DNA from: Mugil cephalus | Taxonomy: Eukaryota > Chordata > Actinopteri > Mugiliformes > Mugilidae | DNA length: 64,000 bases | Direction of reading: 5' to 3' | Assembly (NCBI RefSeq): GCF_022458985.1 | Contig: NC_061781.1 | Location: 24,631,001-24,695,000, forward strand | In this document: piece after piece, positions 46,448-56,915 of the stretch | Layout of the letters: the number at the start of each line of letters is the position of its first letter | How positions within the stretch are numbered: position 1 is the stretch's first letter | Notes under the pieces: generated by a model | The model's database searches: none | The model's input: only the letters and a program-made list of their open reading frames with translations | What the model was told of the DNA's origin: nothing | Position numbers and translations under genes: made by a program

Positions 46448-49400
46448 TCTACGTAATGGAGCTACTGAACACTGAATTTCTTTATGATAATAATAATAAT
46501 AATAATAATAAGTTCAGTTCATGGAACAATCTGAACAAAGAAACCAAAGAATCCAAATCAAAATTTACATTTAAAGATCAATTAAACCCAGTATGTTAAG
46601 GAAACATGTTAGTTTGATTGTGTAGTTATGAAACGTCTAAGAACATTTAATTTCTTTACTTTTTTTGTATGATGGAATTATATCTCGGGAACTTAAATAG
46701 AAACATGAGAGTCAGTGTTTTGGCCGACACCTACTTTATTTCATTTTATTTTATTATTATCATTATTTTTGCTGCTTAGGGGTAAAGTAATCTGAGTTTA
46801 TCAGATTATTCTTCTTTCTGCTCCTTTCTTTCAGATCTGGGAACGTTTGTGTTTATATTGAATTGTGTTGTTGTAATCAGTAATAATAGTCCTGTTGTTT
46901 TCCTCGGCCTCAGTGTTGTGTCCAAAACTTTCACTGAAACTGTGTGAAACTTTGGAGTAGCTGGTACTTTTATATCCTGCTATGGGCCGGACTGTGGTTT
47001 CTCTGGTGGGCAGCTTTTTGCCCGTGGGCCGCATGTTTGACACCATTAGGGTTTTAATGAGTGGAATTAAATAGTGGTGAATGAAATGCTTCGTATCTTA
47101 TAGAGTAATATACCTCAAAACACGTGCATCCGTCCTGACTCTTCTGAACATTTCAAGATTGTTTATTTTTGTGTATTTTCTTGTCCAACAGGAAATGAGT
47201 GGCTGGGTGCACGGCTGTGTGCACAGGAACGGTTCCTCATGGTGAGAACGTCAAAACACTGTAGCCTTTTCTTCTTCCATATTTAACTACCTACTGTTCA
47301 TACAGAATGCTCCTATGTTTCTATTTACCTCTATGTATCTTTCAGTGTGTTGTTATTTATTGTTTTTTTCTTTCAAATTTGTTCTTGTTTTTTTGGACAT
47401 ATTCTTGTCTAATTTCATGCTACTGTGACAAGAAAATGTCCCATATGTGGGATAAAAAAAACAGTCTCTTACATCTTAACTCTGTCCCTTAACTTCCCTG
47501 TTGTCGCTGTTGTTTTTCTGCACGGTTTAAAAACCGTGACGTATTCCATGTTGTCTTCATTGCAGTGTACATGCGGTGGATTTGTCCATGGGAACTGAGC
47601 TCCTGCCTCCGTACAAGGTAATTATCCAGTGATTAGACTCCACCCAGTTCCATGTGTTTCCTGGTTCTTACTCACTGTCTGTCCTGCTCCTCAGGTCCTG
47701 ACTCTGAGACTCAGTGACTTGTCTTCATTCACTCATCTGGTCGTTTCGGCCTCAAACATCAATGGCAAACTGGTACGTTTCTTTACTTTTTCCCATTCAG
47801 CTCCTTTCTGAGCCCTGTGCTTGTGTTTGTCTCTCATTATTTGAAACGTTTTTAGGTTCTAGACAACTAGTGGAGCAGCTTTTGTTACAATTTAATAACT
47901 TTTTGTTACAATTATATTACTTTTTGTTACAATTTAATAACTTTTTGTTAAAATTCAATAACTTTTTGTTACAATTCAATAACTTTTTGTTACAATTCTA
48001 TGACTTTTTGTTACAATTTAATAACTTTTTGTTACAATTCTATTACTTTTTGTTACAATTTAATAACTTTTTGTTACAATTCTATTAATTTTTGTTACAA
48101 TTCAATTACTTTTTGTTACAATTCAATTACTTTTTGTTACAATTCAATAACTTTTTGTTGCAATTCAATTACTTTTTGTTGCAATTCAAATACTTGCGAT
48201 TTCTCCTCGTGGGACAAATAAAGTTTTTCTACCTCTAGGAGATAACCTTCATAGTTGATGTTCATTTATGCGGTGACTTGGTTAAGGTTTGTCTGTCTCT
48301 ACAGTTCACAGTGGAGTGCGAGTGGCAGAGACAAGAATCCCAGACTCTGTCTGTCCCGGTGCCACATGTCCTGTCATTTGGTGAGTTGTCTTATTTGATG
48401 CTGATTCACTAACTTCTGTAAAGGAACTCAGACCTTCTCACTAACTGTTGCATTTCTAGGTTTGACGTCCAGTGATGTTACAATCAACTCCTCTGGACTT
48501 CTTCACACCGTTCAGCTGCAGCACTTTCACCAGGTAACTTCCATTGTTTCTGTACATTCTTGCTGGTATCAGTTCCTCCTGGTCACTGTCTTCTATGTTT
48601 TATGTCTTTAGGTTTACCAGGCTTTCAGAATCAATGTTGCAAGCCAATGTAAAGTACATAAAGGTAAGTTTATCCTCTGATGCACAGTCAAACGTTCTCA
48701 TGCTGACATATATTAATGATCGTTGTTTGTCTGTCTGCAGATAGGCTGCCCAGTGTGTACAGGATGACTGTGGCGTGGTTTCGAGAGGACACTTTAACCA
48801 CTGTCAGGTGAGTATTCAGAATAACTCCATGCTGTTAGAAACTTTTTCATATTTACTTGACTTTGACTTTTTTTGCCAGTGTACCGTCAGTGGCTGAGAT
48901 CTCAGGGATGCTCCACACAAGTCGTCCAGATAACTCCTCATGTGTCGTCCTCCAGCTGCACACTGCCCCCAACTGCCAGTATAAGGTACTGCTAGAGGTC
49001 CAGCCTCTGCTGCTCTGATACAGTGAAGACAACTTTTTATGACGTGTGAAATTAATAAGTTATCCTCTGGTCCAGGTGTCAGTGAGAACTTCATTACCCA
49101 GGGTGCTGGGGCAGGTACTGTGACACATTTCAACACGTTTTTTTGGGGTTTTTTTTGAGTGAAGTTCCCGATGAGTCTGATTTTTTTTTTTCTGTCTCAT
49201 CTGGTAGATCCTGAGGTTCTGTGGTCCCGTGGTTCCGGTGTACACCGCTGTAACCCTCCTCCTGGCCTGTGGGGGGCAGCTGTCCTCCATCCTCAAGTCA
49301 AGGAGATCTGCAGAGTCCAGCCACATGGTGGGCAGAGGCCTGCAGCCTCTCAAAGTCAACCTCTCTGTTTATATTCTTCACATCTTACTAAGGTGAGTAG

Positions 49401-51563
49401 TGCAGCTTTTTGGGATTTTTTTTTTTTAAATCACATCATGAAACCCGTCTCCATTGAGCCTTATTCCTTCGCTTCCGTTCCTCAGCTATAACTGGTTTCA
49501 AGATGTCTGGGCCATGTTTTACCTCCCACCTATGGACGCTCTCCCCCCTACTTCACCTGACGGGGCGTTTCATGAAGGGGTGACTCCGGTAGAAGAGTGG
49601 CCCCACCTCATTTCCCCTCTGCTCTACATTCTGGGTGCAGCTGTCGCGTACTGGGGCAGCGCTCTGCTCCGTCTCATCATACGAGTCATCTCACTAATAT
49701 TAGCTCCCCTGCACAGGTACAGTTTTAATGTTTACATGTCGTCTGGGCTTTTTGCCGTTTAACCCTTCATCACTCATGCTTGGTGGTTACTTTTCTTTTA
49801 ACTCCGCAGGCCGACTGTGTCTGGAGACTGTGGCACGTTGCGACCTCGGACCCAGGTCCTCATCACTCTGTGTCTGACTGTTATAGGCGGGACGTCCTGC
49901 GGAGCGTTGTCCATCTTCGCCTCCTTTCTGCTCCACCTTTACAGGGTGAATGTTGTTCACATCGAATAATATGTCAGAGTAGCATCAATAATTAAACTTA
50001 ATATTCCTCTGGGTGGTTTATATGGGATAGAAGTAGCTTTTTGAACCAATCAGAAGGAGTCGAGTTTGAGTAAATCCTGCATGATGCAACATGTCAGACA
50101 GCAAAAAAAAAAGACAACTGTTTTTTAACTGTGTGCCAACTTTGATTACTCAAGAACAAAAGCACTTAGAGTGATTCTGACTTTTGTGATAGAAACTTCA
50201 GAGTCTTGTCTTTCAAAAGAGACAAAGACCATGAACGAGCTCCAACATGTTCATAAGCAACATTCAGTTACTTTGGCTACGTCCTAAATAGAAAAGCTGG
50301 AATGATAAGAAATGAACTGATGTTTCATTCCTTGTGAGATTTGACAAACTACAAATGTCTGACTTATTATCTCTGTTATAAATTAATTAGCTTAAGCAGA
50401 GAAAACTCTCTTCATGGTGTCGTCATTATTTGTGTTGTTGCTCTCAGGTGCTGAGGCTGCAGATGACAGAAAGGTCTTTGAGTCACATGCTGAATCTGGT
50501 ACGAGGTCCCACTCTAACTGCGCTGCTTCACTTACACCTGTAAAGACTGAATAATTAAACTCCGCCTCATCCTCTCCAGGCGCCGCGGAAGCACAAAGAA
50601 ACAGAGAACGGCTCGGTCGACGCTGAATCCTTGAGCGCTTCTAAAGAGGGCGGTGGCGCCCCCTTGCTGTCTGAGTGCGCTCTGCAGGAGGTGAGGGACG
50701 ACCTGCAGCTCCACCTCAGCCTCTCGGCTCTCTTCACGCTCCCCGTCATGCTCAGCGCTCCGTCGCTCATCCACTGGATCCGCAACCTGAGGTACTGTAG
50801 CGGTACTGGCACGTGCACCAGTCAGCCACAACATTATGACCGGGGAGAAGTGAATAACATTTAAACCATCTTGTTTGGACAACGTTTGGACCTGGTATTC
50901 ATTGGTGTGGATGTTACTTAGACTTAGATGTTACTTAGACATGTAGCCCCCACCCAGACCAGACCACACACCCCCACCCCATAGTAATGACACTACTTGA
51001 TGGCAGCAGCCGTCCCCAGCAGCGTATATCATCCATGCTGGACATGCAGTTTTAAGTTATTCTGTCCTAGCTGTATTGAGCTGAAGGTGGTTCACTCTGC
51101 ACCATTTCTTTGAAAGTTAAACCGACTCTTGAATTGTTATAATTAACCTGTAAATGAAGATAATACGGCATTTTTTAAGGATCGTTTGTTCTTTGTTTAA
51201 CGTGCGTCTGTTCCTCTGCAGGTATTCTGCTCTGCTGGACCCTGACCCCTGTTGGCCTCATATTGTGCCTCTAATAATTGTCTACTTGCTTCTTATTAAC
51301 TGCAACACTTTAAAACTGAGCAAAAGGTAGGAGAACACCTCATGATCCCAACGAGCCTTCACTTCCTTATATATATATATATATAAATAAAAAAAAAGTT
51401 AACCCTGTCCTTCATCCTTTCCAGTAAACTCCTGCCTCTGACCTCCTGCCTCCCTCTTCCCTTGGCTGTTACCATGGTGACCTTCTCTCCACTTCACCTC
51501 TACAGAGTCGCCTACTTCCTGCTGGCGGCCCTGGTCCCTCTGGCCTTGTGTTGCCTCCTCTGA
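36041..51563 (+). CDS. pgap1: PGAP1, GPI inositol-deacylase
   Basis: ER-membrane lipase-like enzyme that removes the acyl chain from inositol of newly made GPI-anchored proteins before ER exit. 26 exons: 36041-36172, 38672-38825, 41155-41330, 42666-42837, 43791-43951, 44165-44217, 45351-45417, 45588-45693, 45869-45927, 46040-46123, 47192-47241, 47566-47617, 47695-47772, 48305-48380, 48460-48533, 48612-48663, 48741-48807, 48880-48985, 49076-49114, 49208-49392, 49486-49716, 49810-49945, 50448-50498, 50580-50791, 51222-51326, 51425-51563. Total 2817 nt, 938 residues (human 922). There is an N-terminal membrane segment (about 6-22), then [37 protein letters not shown] and [13 protein letters not shown]. 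The lipase motif GHSMGG puts the catalytic Ser at 169. [23 protein letters not shown] and [13 protein letters not shown] follow. Several hydrophobic segments fill the last third. No break or missing motif was seen. Confidence 0.96.
36173..37277 (+). other. pgap1 intron 1, proximal part
   Basis: No exon seen. A roughly 200 bp stretch at 36830-37040 (AGAACTTTTTATTTGTCATTCG ... GGTACAATGAAATGTGC) looks like a fish repeat tail. (AC)n lies at 37081-37102. Confidence 0.5.
37278..37304 (+). repeat. Poly-G run, 27 bases
   Basis: A homopolymer on the plus strand in pgap1 intron 1. Its length may be imprecise in assembly. Confidence 0.85.
37783..38225. mobile_element. MITE, GATCAGGCATAACATTATG family, long copy
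   Basis: Left TGATCAGGCATAACATTATGACC and right GTTAATGTTGTGGCTGATCAGTG are inverted ends. The interior has ACTAGATCAGTTTGGGATCTAGTG, TATGGGGTGGGGG and the CATGAATGAATG segment. It lies in pgap1 intron 1. Confidence 0.8.
38622..38662 (+). repeat. (TG)n tract at the acceptor of pgap1 exon 2
   Basis: A near-pure TG run ends about ten bases before the TTCACAG acceptor, occupying the usual polypyrimidine-tract position. Confidence 0.9.
38826..41154 (+). other. pgap1 intron 2
   Basis: Holds the repeat family of 39430-39980 (including GTTTACATGCAC, AGGTGGCGATATGTGTC and GGATTAAGGCAATAATT, related to 316-405 and 4636-4775). Nothing was recognised from 39980 to 41150. Confidence 0.5.
41646..42272. 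mobile_element. Long inverted-repeat element (about 630 bp) in pgap1 intron 3
   Basis: The left arm (41646-41826: TGAAATTCAAGGCAT ... ACAAAACTTTAAAAT ... GACAGAAACA.AAAAGCGC ... TTTCAAAGTAAGAGC) pairs with the right arm (42126-42272) over about 150-180 bases with mismatches. About 300 bases separate them. No coding frame. Probably a foldback MITE. Confidence 0.8.
42297..42490 (+). repeat. Dispersed fish repeat (GGAGACCTGTCCAGG type), fuller copy
   Basis: TTGGTGACTCTACATTGACCC, TATTTGTCTCTATGTTAG, GACTGGAGACCTGTCCAGG, CGCCTGATGATAGCTGAGAT, CTCCAGCAAACCCCGCGACC. This order is that of a very common teleost repeat. Reverse fragments are at 4006 and 4476. Confidence 0.75.
42838..43790 (+). other. 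pgap1 intron 4, AT-rich
   Basis: Very AT-rich with several A/T runs. No exon or recognisable element. Confidence 0.5.
43976..44086 (+). repeat. Minisatellite of TTTAGCC/TTAGCT units
   Basis: About 16 units of 6-7 bp (TTTAGCC, TTAGCTT, GTTAGCC variants) in pgap1 intron 5. Confidence 0.9.
44388..44560 (+). repeat. Direct repeat unit 1 in pgap1 intron 6
   Basis: TATAAAGTTTGTCCAGAAGCCACC ... GGCCCCTCCCACTGGATC ... TCAATCACATCAGGAATC ... TTTTAAATAGATTTAC. It is repeated in the same orientation at 44836-45003, 448 bp further on. Confidence 0.85.
44836..45003 (+). repeat. Direct repeat unit 2 in pgap1 intron 6
   Basis: The second copy of the 44388-44560 unit, with an 11-base deletion (CAGATCCCC region) and small insertions. 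Between them lies CACGGGCAGGATGCG...TTAGGGTTTTAATAAGTGGAATTAAAT, which recurs at 47020-47145. Confidence 0.85.
46245..47046. mobile_element. Interrupted hAT-like element, relative of 32487-32833
   Basis: CAGTTTGATCTCAAGGGGCTGG...CAGTAACAC at the left and CTCTGGTGGGCAGC...GGGCCGCATGTTTGACACC at the right match the family ends. (ATT)n (46402-46446) and (ATA)n (46487-46511) microsatellites and other DNA lie between. It is in pgap1 intron 10. Confidence 0.6.
47879..48199 (+). repeat. Minisatellite, about 15 units of 21 bp, in pgap1 intron 13
   Basis: Unit TTTTTGTTACAATTYAATAAC with few variants. It creates a long but meaningless open frame because 21 is a multiple of three. It is not a CRISPR array: no unique spacers. 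Confidence 0.95.
50015..50295 (+). repeat. Interspersed repeat (partner at 10452-10760)
   Basis: Same order of conserved segments as the lrrfip1-intron copy. In this copy GTCTTTCAAAAGAGACAAAGACC is extra, after the CTTCAGAGTC segment. It lies in pgap1 intron 22. Confidence 0.8.
50819..50997. mobile_element. MITE fragment, GATCAGGCATAACATTATG family
   Basis: Starts CAGTCAGCCACAACATTATGACC and carries GAATAACATTTAAACCATCTTG, then the reverse-oriented TACTTAGACATGTAGC and CCCCCACCCCATAGTAATGACAC segments. The right end is missing. It is in pgap1 intron 24. Confidence 0.7.
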
Positions 51564-51688
51564 CGGTATCTGTCCGGTTTCAGTCGCCTCCTCCTCCTCC
51601 TCCTCCTCCTCAGCCATAACACACAGCCCGACTCACTGAAGCTGGTTGAGACCAATTTGTACCTTGAAGACTCTCAAGCTGCCAAGTA
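51564..51688 (+). other. Start of pgap1 3' UTR
   Basis: The 3' UTR begins with a CTC triplet run (about 51588-51613). The true 3' end is uncertain: AATAAA occurs at 53531, about 53559 and 56293. The last is followed by TG/T-rich sequence and may be the distal signal. The interval to 56.3 kb otherwise holds transposon remnants. Confidence 0.4.
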
Positions 51689-51878
51689 GCAGAGCCATAG
51701 ACATACATAGCCTGAGGAACCGCCTATACTCAACATAATGTTAGCGCTAAAAGCTCCAGAGCAATTACATACGCTAGCTTTTCGGTGAGGGATGTAACGG
51801 CCTTGGAACATTTGGTGCAAATATGGCTCTGTTGGATTAAACCATGTTTGCCTTACTCTGTATATCTATAGCTCTGCC
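51689..51878. mobile_element. Small inverted-repeat element (190 bp) after pgap1
   Basis: GCAGAGCCATAGACATACATAG and CTCTGTATATCTATAGCTCTGC are inverted complements at the two ends. The interior is unique. A MITE-sized hairpin in the putative 3' UTR. Confidence 0.55.
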
Positions 51879-52229
51879 TTCAGGGAGCAGGAACTCCACA
51901 ACCAGAGAAGCTACTGATATTCGAGATATTCTCAACAGGGTGTTCGCGATGAAATGTACCGATTTTAGTTTCTGGTATCTACAGTGGCGTCGCACACTGT
52001 GATCTCAATGCTGTAAACTCCTTCCACTGCCTGCTGCTTAGCGATGACTGTCGTAGAGCTGCCTCACGCGTTAAAATCCACGAGGCGAATCCAAAGCGAA
52101 CATGTTTACATCCTCCCTCATTCATTTCAGCGCAGTTAGCACATGACACGACGGGCTGCTGCTGGAACGAGGCTTCGAGTGGGCGTGCGGGTTTTGATAT
52201 GTCTGCGTAATTTTATACAGCGGAGGAAG

Positions 52230-52255
52230 ATGGCGTCGTTGCTCTCTGACCTCCA
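52230..52255 (+). other. Possible orphan start exon (MASLLSDLHG)
   Basis: ATG in a purine-rich context (GGAGGAAGATGGC) opens MASLLSDLH and reaches a donor-like GGTAAAT after 26 bases, within a locally CpG-richer stretch (52010-52300). No continuing exon was found, so it remains a weak candidate for a transcript start downstream of pgap1. Confidence 0.12.
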
Positions 52256-53086
52256 CGGTAAATACAGCAGCATCGCTAGCGCACATCCACGCACACAGGC
52301 GGCGTAGAGGCTCATCTAAAATACACCACAGGCCAAAAGTTTGGATGCAGGATCAGTCGATCGATTTGTGCATAATAGTTTGCATCAAAATAAACATGAT
52401 TATTATGTAACAGCAGCATATACGAGGCAGATATTTGTATGAAGACTCTAAAAAGAGTTGAAGTGAACAATTGCTGCTCAGAAACAGAAGAAGTTGAAGG
52501 ACAGGTGAACACACTAGAGGCGCTGCTGTGACGCGTTTGAGACCCGCCGGCCTCCTCCATCCTGCCTTAATGTGCCAAATTAGCTGTAATGGAGACGTGT
52601 CCGTGGCCTAAATGCAGTTATGAGGTGATTAGAAGAAGATGTAGTTTATGCTAATGAGACAAACGAGCATCCAGGGACGGAACGTATAGATATTCACTCA
52701 TTTGAGGTTGTTGTGGTGTTTTGATATGAATGAAGCCGTATGTTGTTGTCGTTGTCGTTGCTGTTGTTGGGGAAGCTTCTGGGTACTTACTTGTATATTA
52801 CTGACAGACTTACAGCATTGTATTTAAGGATTAGTTAATATCATATTTATAACCAGCTGAGATTACTGCCTCTTTTTTTTTTTTTTTAATTACCTTTTAA
52901 TTTAAAATTAAAAACTACTGCACTGACGGCGCGTAGCAAGTCTTAAAACAACAAGAAAAAAAAATCTTGTGACCGTACGAATGTTGTTTCTCCAGATAAA
53001 AGAACTCTTGTTTATTTCTTGTCAAACGCTTTTGAAAAGACCAAAATCAGCAGCTCAGTTAGTTATTTATCTTTCTACTTGAAACC

Positions 53087-53445
53087 TAGTGATGTTCGAT
53101 ACGATGATTAAAATTAAAATTCATGCTGGTATCGCCGATACCGATCCTTTGTCTAATTACGCCCAAATGTGTCTGATAAACCTAAAAAATAGTAGAGTAT
53201 TACAACTCATAGCTTCTTAAAGAATACGAGACATCAGAGTAATGTATTTATTTATTTTAAAAGTATATTGAGGTAGTGGCCTCAGTTACTATGTAGCCGA
53301 GTTAATACAACAACAGAAAAACCAGCATTACCTCCGATGACTGAAGTATCAAAAGTATCGATAATTTGATGTGAGAATCGATGTTAGATCATAAAGACCT
53401 GGTATCAGAAGTATCGATATTTCAGTATCGAGCAGTACATCACTA
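53087..53445. mobile_element. MITE with TAGTGATGTTCGATAC ends
   Basis: Left TAGTGATGTTCGATACGATG and right AGTATCGAGCAGTACATCACTA are inverted. The interior carries GGTATCGCCGATACCGATCC and AAAAGTATCGATAATTTGATG. No coding remnant. Confidence 0.75.
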
Positions 53446-53949
53446 CTGAAATCCTCCCTGATGCACCATGAATACAAATATAATACAAAAAAGTAATAAA
53501 AATCTGTGACCAGGTTAATATTCTGATAAGAATAAACTACACTGTTGTTTTCATGGTAATAAAGGAGCCATGTGAGTCACTAACGAGGTTTTAATAGAAC
53601 CAAATGTTAGTTTTGGTCTTTTCGTGGGGTTTGTTTACAGGAAGAGAAATACACATTATCACCACATACACTGTGTCATGTAGTGAATAGGATGTAACAT
53701 TCAATCTGAAGTGGAAAGAACACAACAGCTTCTAATCAGGAACGTCTGTCATGATGAACGCTGGCTGCTGCTGTGTGGTGTGTTTGATGTACACCTGCCT
53801 CTATGTCACTTTTTTATTTTTATTGCCAACGTTATCTCTTTTTTTTTTTGTAAACCAGCTGCTCTCAGAGTCTGAATCGGTTTATTAAACCAGTGGAATA
53901 TTTTCCGTCTTTAAAAGGTGGTTTCAGACTAAATACCTAAGGATTCATA

Positions 53950-54330
53950 AACCTCCTGAGACCCTGCGTCCTCATATGGGGACACATTTGGTCGTGGTAG
54001 CAAAGGGTCAATACACTAGTCCAGGGGTCTTCAATGCAATATTAAGCGATCTCTTATCCCTTTACTAAAATATGTTGGATTGATTTTAATGTATATTAAA
54101 TAAATTTAAATTTGTGGGGGAATTAAAAAAAAAAGTATATGTATATTTTGCACTAGTCGGTGTAAAATCATGAAAGCAGGAATTTCAGCAGATTCATGAG
54201 CTGATCACAGGACAAAAAACTTCATCAAATTTTGTTCTTAATGAACTTTTCTAGTTTGATAAGAATCACAAATTTAACAAGCTACGTCGCTAATTAGCAA
54301 GCGCTCGTTTGAGGACGTTCTGCTTTTGCA
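53950..54330 (+). repeat. Interspersed repeat (partner at 27530-27840), with nested insert
   Basis: Starts AACCTCCTGAGACCCTGCGTCC and ends GCTAATTAGCAAGCGCTCGTTTGAGGACGTTCTGC. The stretch 54010-54130 inside is an inverted relative of the 19245 repeat, so one repeat sits within another. Confidence 0.65.
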
Positions 54331-54758
54331 TTAAAATAAATAGTTTTATATTTTGGTCACTTAATCCCTGTGTCCACATATGAGTTTTTTGTTTGTTTTT
54401 TCCCCCAAAAAGGTCCTACTAATCCTTAATACTTAAAGATCTTAATCAAATTAGGATGCGTTCCACACAAAAGGGTCTTAGGAGGTTAGTTACTGACACC
54501 AGGACGTCATGTTTTGGTGTCCATCATCATCCAACAGTGCCGTTTTCATTTTCTGCCTCTTTCTGTTAAAAACTGTGTCTTCTACTACGTTGCTTTTGTC
54601 TTACGTCCCGTTATTTTCCCCCCCTCCTCTCCTGTCGGTGAAGCAGCTGCTGTGCCTTTCAGCTTTCTTGTGTATGCAGTCATGCATCTGTTTCCCACCG
54701 AACCAACAAACCATTCAGTGCTCGTTAAATCACGAAGGCCTGCAGTGAATCTGCGCTA

Positions 54759-55160
54759 CACTACCGGTCAAAAGTTTAGGCCACTATTTATTTATTTTTT
54801 TGTGTTTTTTTTTTTTTTTTATTGAAATATATGCAGTCTAATGTCTCATTTTACTCTGAAATGGAAGCACATTGAACTAAAAATGGAAATCAAATATTTT
54901 TCTTCACATTTTTGTTGCCAGAAGTTCCCAGAAATGTGTGGCGCTTGTAGAGAGCTTTGCTTTCAAACCAGCTCCATGGGGTTAAAGTCTAGAGACGGGG
55001 CCGTGGTTCACTCCATGTTTTCAAGCTTCCCACCTTGTTGTTATCCTGAGGTAGTTCTGGTTGAGCTCGGACTAAAGTTCTGGGTCATTATGTTGCTGTA
55101 GGATGAAGATCTGACCAACTATACCAGAGGAAACGGTTCTAAAACCTTTAAGCTGCAGTG
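54759..55160. mobile_element. Tc1-like nonautonomous element, copy 2 (402 bp)
   Basis: Flanked by TA. Left CACTACCGGTCAAAAGTTTAG; the right end read in reverse starts CACTGCAGCTTAAAGGTTTTAG. The interior is colinear with 19831-20344 (TTTACTCTGAAATGGAAGCAC, AAATGGAAATCAAATATTTTTCTTC, GGTTAAAGTCTAGAGACGGG, ATCCTGAGGTAGTTCTGGTTG). About 110 bases are missing relative to copy 1. Confidence 0.85.
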
Positions 55161-56479
55161 TATGGACTCAGAAAAATGTAGAGGGATTTAACGTTTGTGT
55201 GTAACAGACACTAAAGTTCAATAGGGACCAATCATTCACACACAGAAGACGCCGCCGTTTTCCTCCATGTGAATGTACTTGCACTGAATGTCTCTTTACG
55301 TGTGAATTTCTACAGTTGCCAGTGGCGTCGGTCAGTGAGTGGTCAGCTTTTCTGTGCACGTGTCCATTTGGTGCAGTTTTAGTGCTTCGAGATGCACGTC
55401 GTCCGCCTCGTTGTGAACCGGTGGCGCGCACCACTCCGTAGTGACTACGACTAGAGGCCAGAGCTCAATGTTTTTATATGAATATACTTGTGATTTGTAT
55501 CGGTGTTCACTGTGATGAGATTTACCTTCGAGGTTTTTCCTCTCCGTCCACATTCGCCCCCACGTGTCATTTTCAGTCTGAACCGTTTGACACCGAGCGT
55601 CTGCTCTAAAAAAATAAGTGAAATAATTCAGGGAATCAAATTTAATAAAAACATTTTTTTTAGTCTTTTGTCCCCTAAAACAACAGATAAAGTGAATCGC
55701 TATAATAAATGCTCCACTCAGTCAAATGAACCAATATATCCTCACATCCACGATTAAGTCAATGAAGAATATTTTTCTCTCCTAAACCAAATTTCTTTTC
55801 AGCATCAATGCAGTTTTTTTATCATTATTATTCTGACGTTACTATTAGCTAAACAACTAAACTACTGGAACTAAAACTAATTCACTACTACTATTACTAC
55901 AATTCAACTGATTAAACGTTCTTTATGGTCGTTTATCATTTTCTTTGCCAAGTAAATCATATAAACCAGTGTTGACTAGTAACCGAAGTAAAAGTCATAC
56001 TAAATGTTCCTGCTTTGTGTGCTTTAAACTCTTGCCTGTCTAGAAGGACTCTGAAACCTGTAAACCTCCTGCTAGCTGATCGCTGCCAGAACAAAGTTAA
56101 AATGTACCACATCTGCTTTATTTCTTTCTTTCTTTTTCTTTGTTTTATATTTTCTGGCGAGGCGCTAGCAGGGATGAGTGTTTAATCCTCAGGTTTATGT
56201 GTTGAAGTTGGTGGCTTTGATGTTTTTATATTTCTCACATTTTTATCTGATGTCGTTGTAAATGGGCGACTTTTTGGCACCACTGTTGTTTCAATAAAAC
56301 CAAGAAAATGACTGCTGTCGTTTTTACTTTACTCTAAAATGGACAAAATGCAAATATTTTTTCTGGCTGCACCAATAAGAAGGTTTAGAGCCTGGTTTAT
56401 GTTTGTGTGTTGAATAATGTAAGTAACTAGAAAATTCCCTCTGGGAAATTTTAAAAAGAGCCACTGGGGGGCTACTGCC

Positions 56480-56565
56480 GCGGGCACCGTCTCTGTCACT
56501 ATGGGAATCGAACCCACGACCAGAATCAGACAGATATATGGTCATCTTTCACTGAGCGCTGATAT
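56480..56565 (-). repeat. tRNA-derived SINE head or tRNA pseudogene
   Basis: On the minus strand GGTCGTGGGTTCGATTCCCA has the T-arm and B-box form of a tRNA. An A-box-like GAAAGATGACC and an anticodon-loop-sized segment precede it, but no clean cloverleaf forms. The downstream body extends towards 56335. Most likely a tRNA-derived SINE. Confidence 0.5.
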
Positions 56566-56576
56566 TTAGGAGCTGG

Positions 56577-56915
56577 ATATTCGCTGGATATAACAGGGAA
56601 GCTAACACGGATGCTAACATGAATGCTAACTGACGGATTCTAACACGGATGTTAAAAGATGAATGCTAACACGGATGCTAACGGGTGAATTCTAACGGAC
56701 GGATGCTAACCCGGATGCTAACAGGTGAATGCTAACACGGATGCTAACAGATGAATGCTAACGGACGGATGCTAACACGATGCTAACAGGTGAATGATAA
56801 CACGGATGCTAACAGATAACGGACGGATGCTAACCCGGATGCTAACAGGTGAATGCTAACACGGATGCTAACAGGTGAATGCTAACAAACGGATGCTAAC
56901 ACTGATGCTAAATTA
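56577..56915 (+). repeat. Minisatellite of GGATGCTAACA/GGTGAATGCTAACAC units
   Basis: About 25 variant units of 10-15 bp built on ATGCTAAC, with higher-order pairs (ACGG-ATGCTAAC, AGGTGA-ATGCTAAC). Intergenic. Confidence 0.9.

Noticed and set aside
47714..48221. Long plus-strand frames with repeated FLLQFNN or TFCYNSI peptides
   Set aside because: Entirely the 21-bp minisatellite in a pgap1 intron. It starts inside exon 13 in the wrong frame.
56577..56915. CRISPR-like regular array
   Set aside because: Tandem units without unique spacers, in a vertebrate genome. It is a minisatellite.
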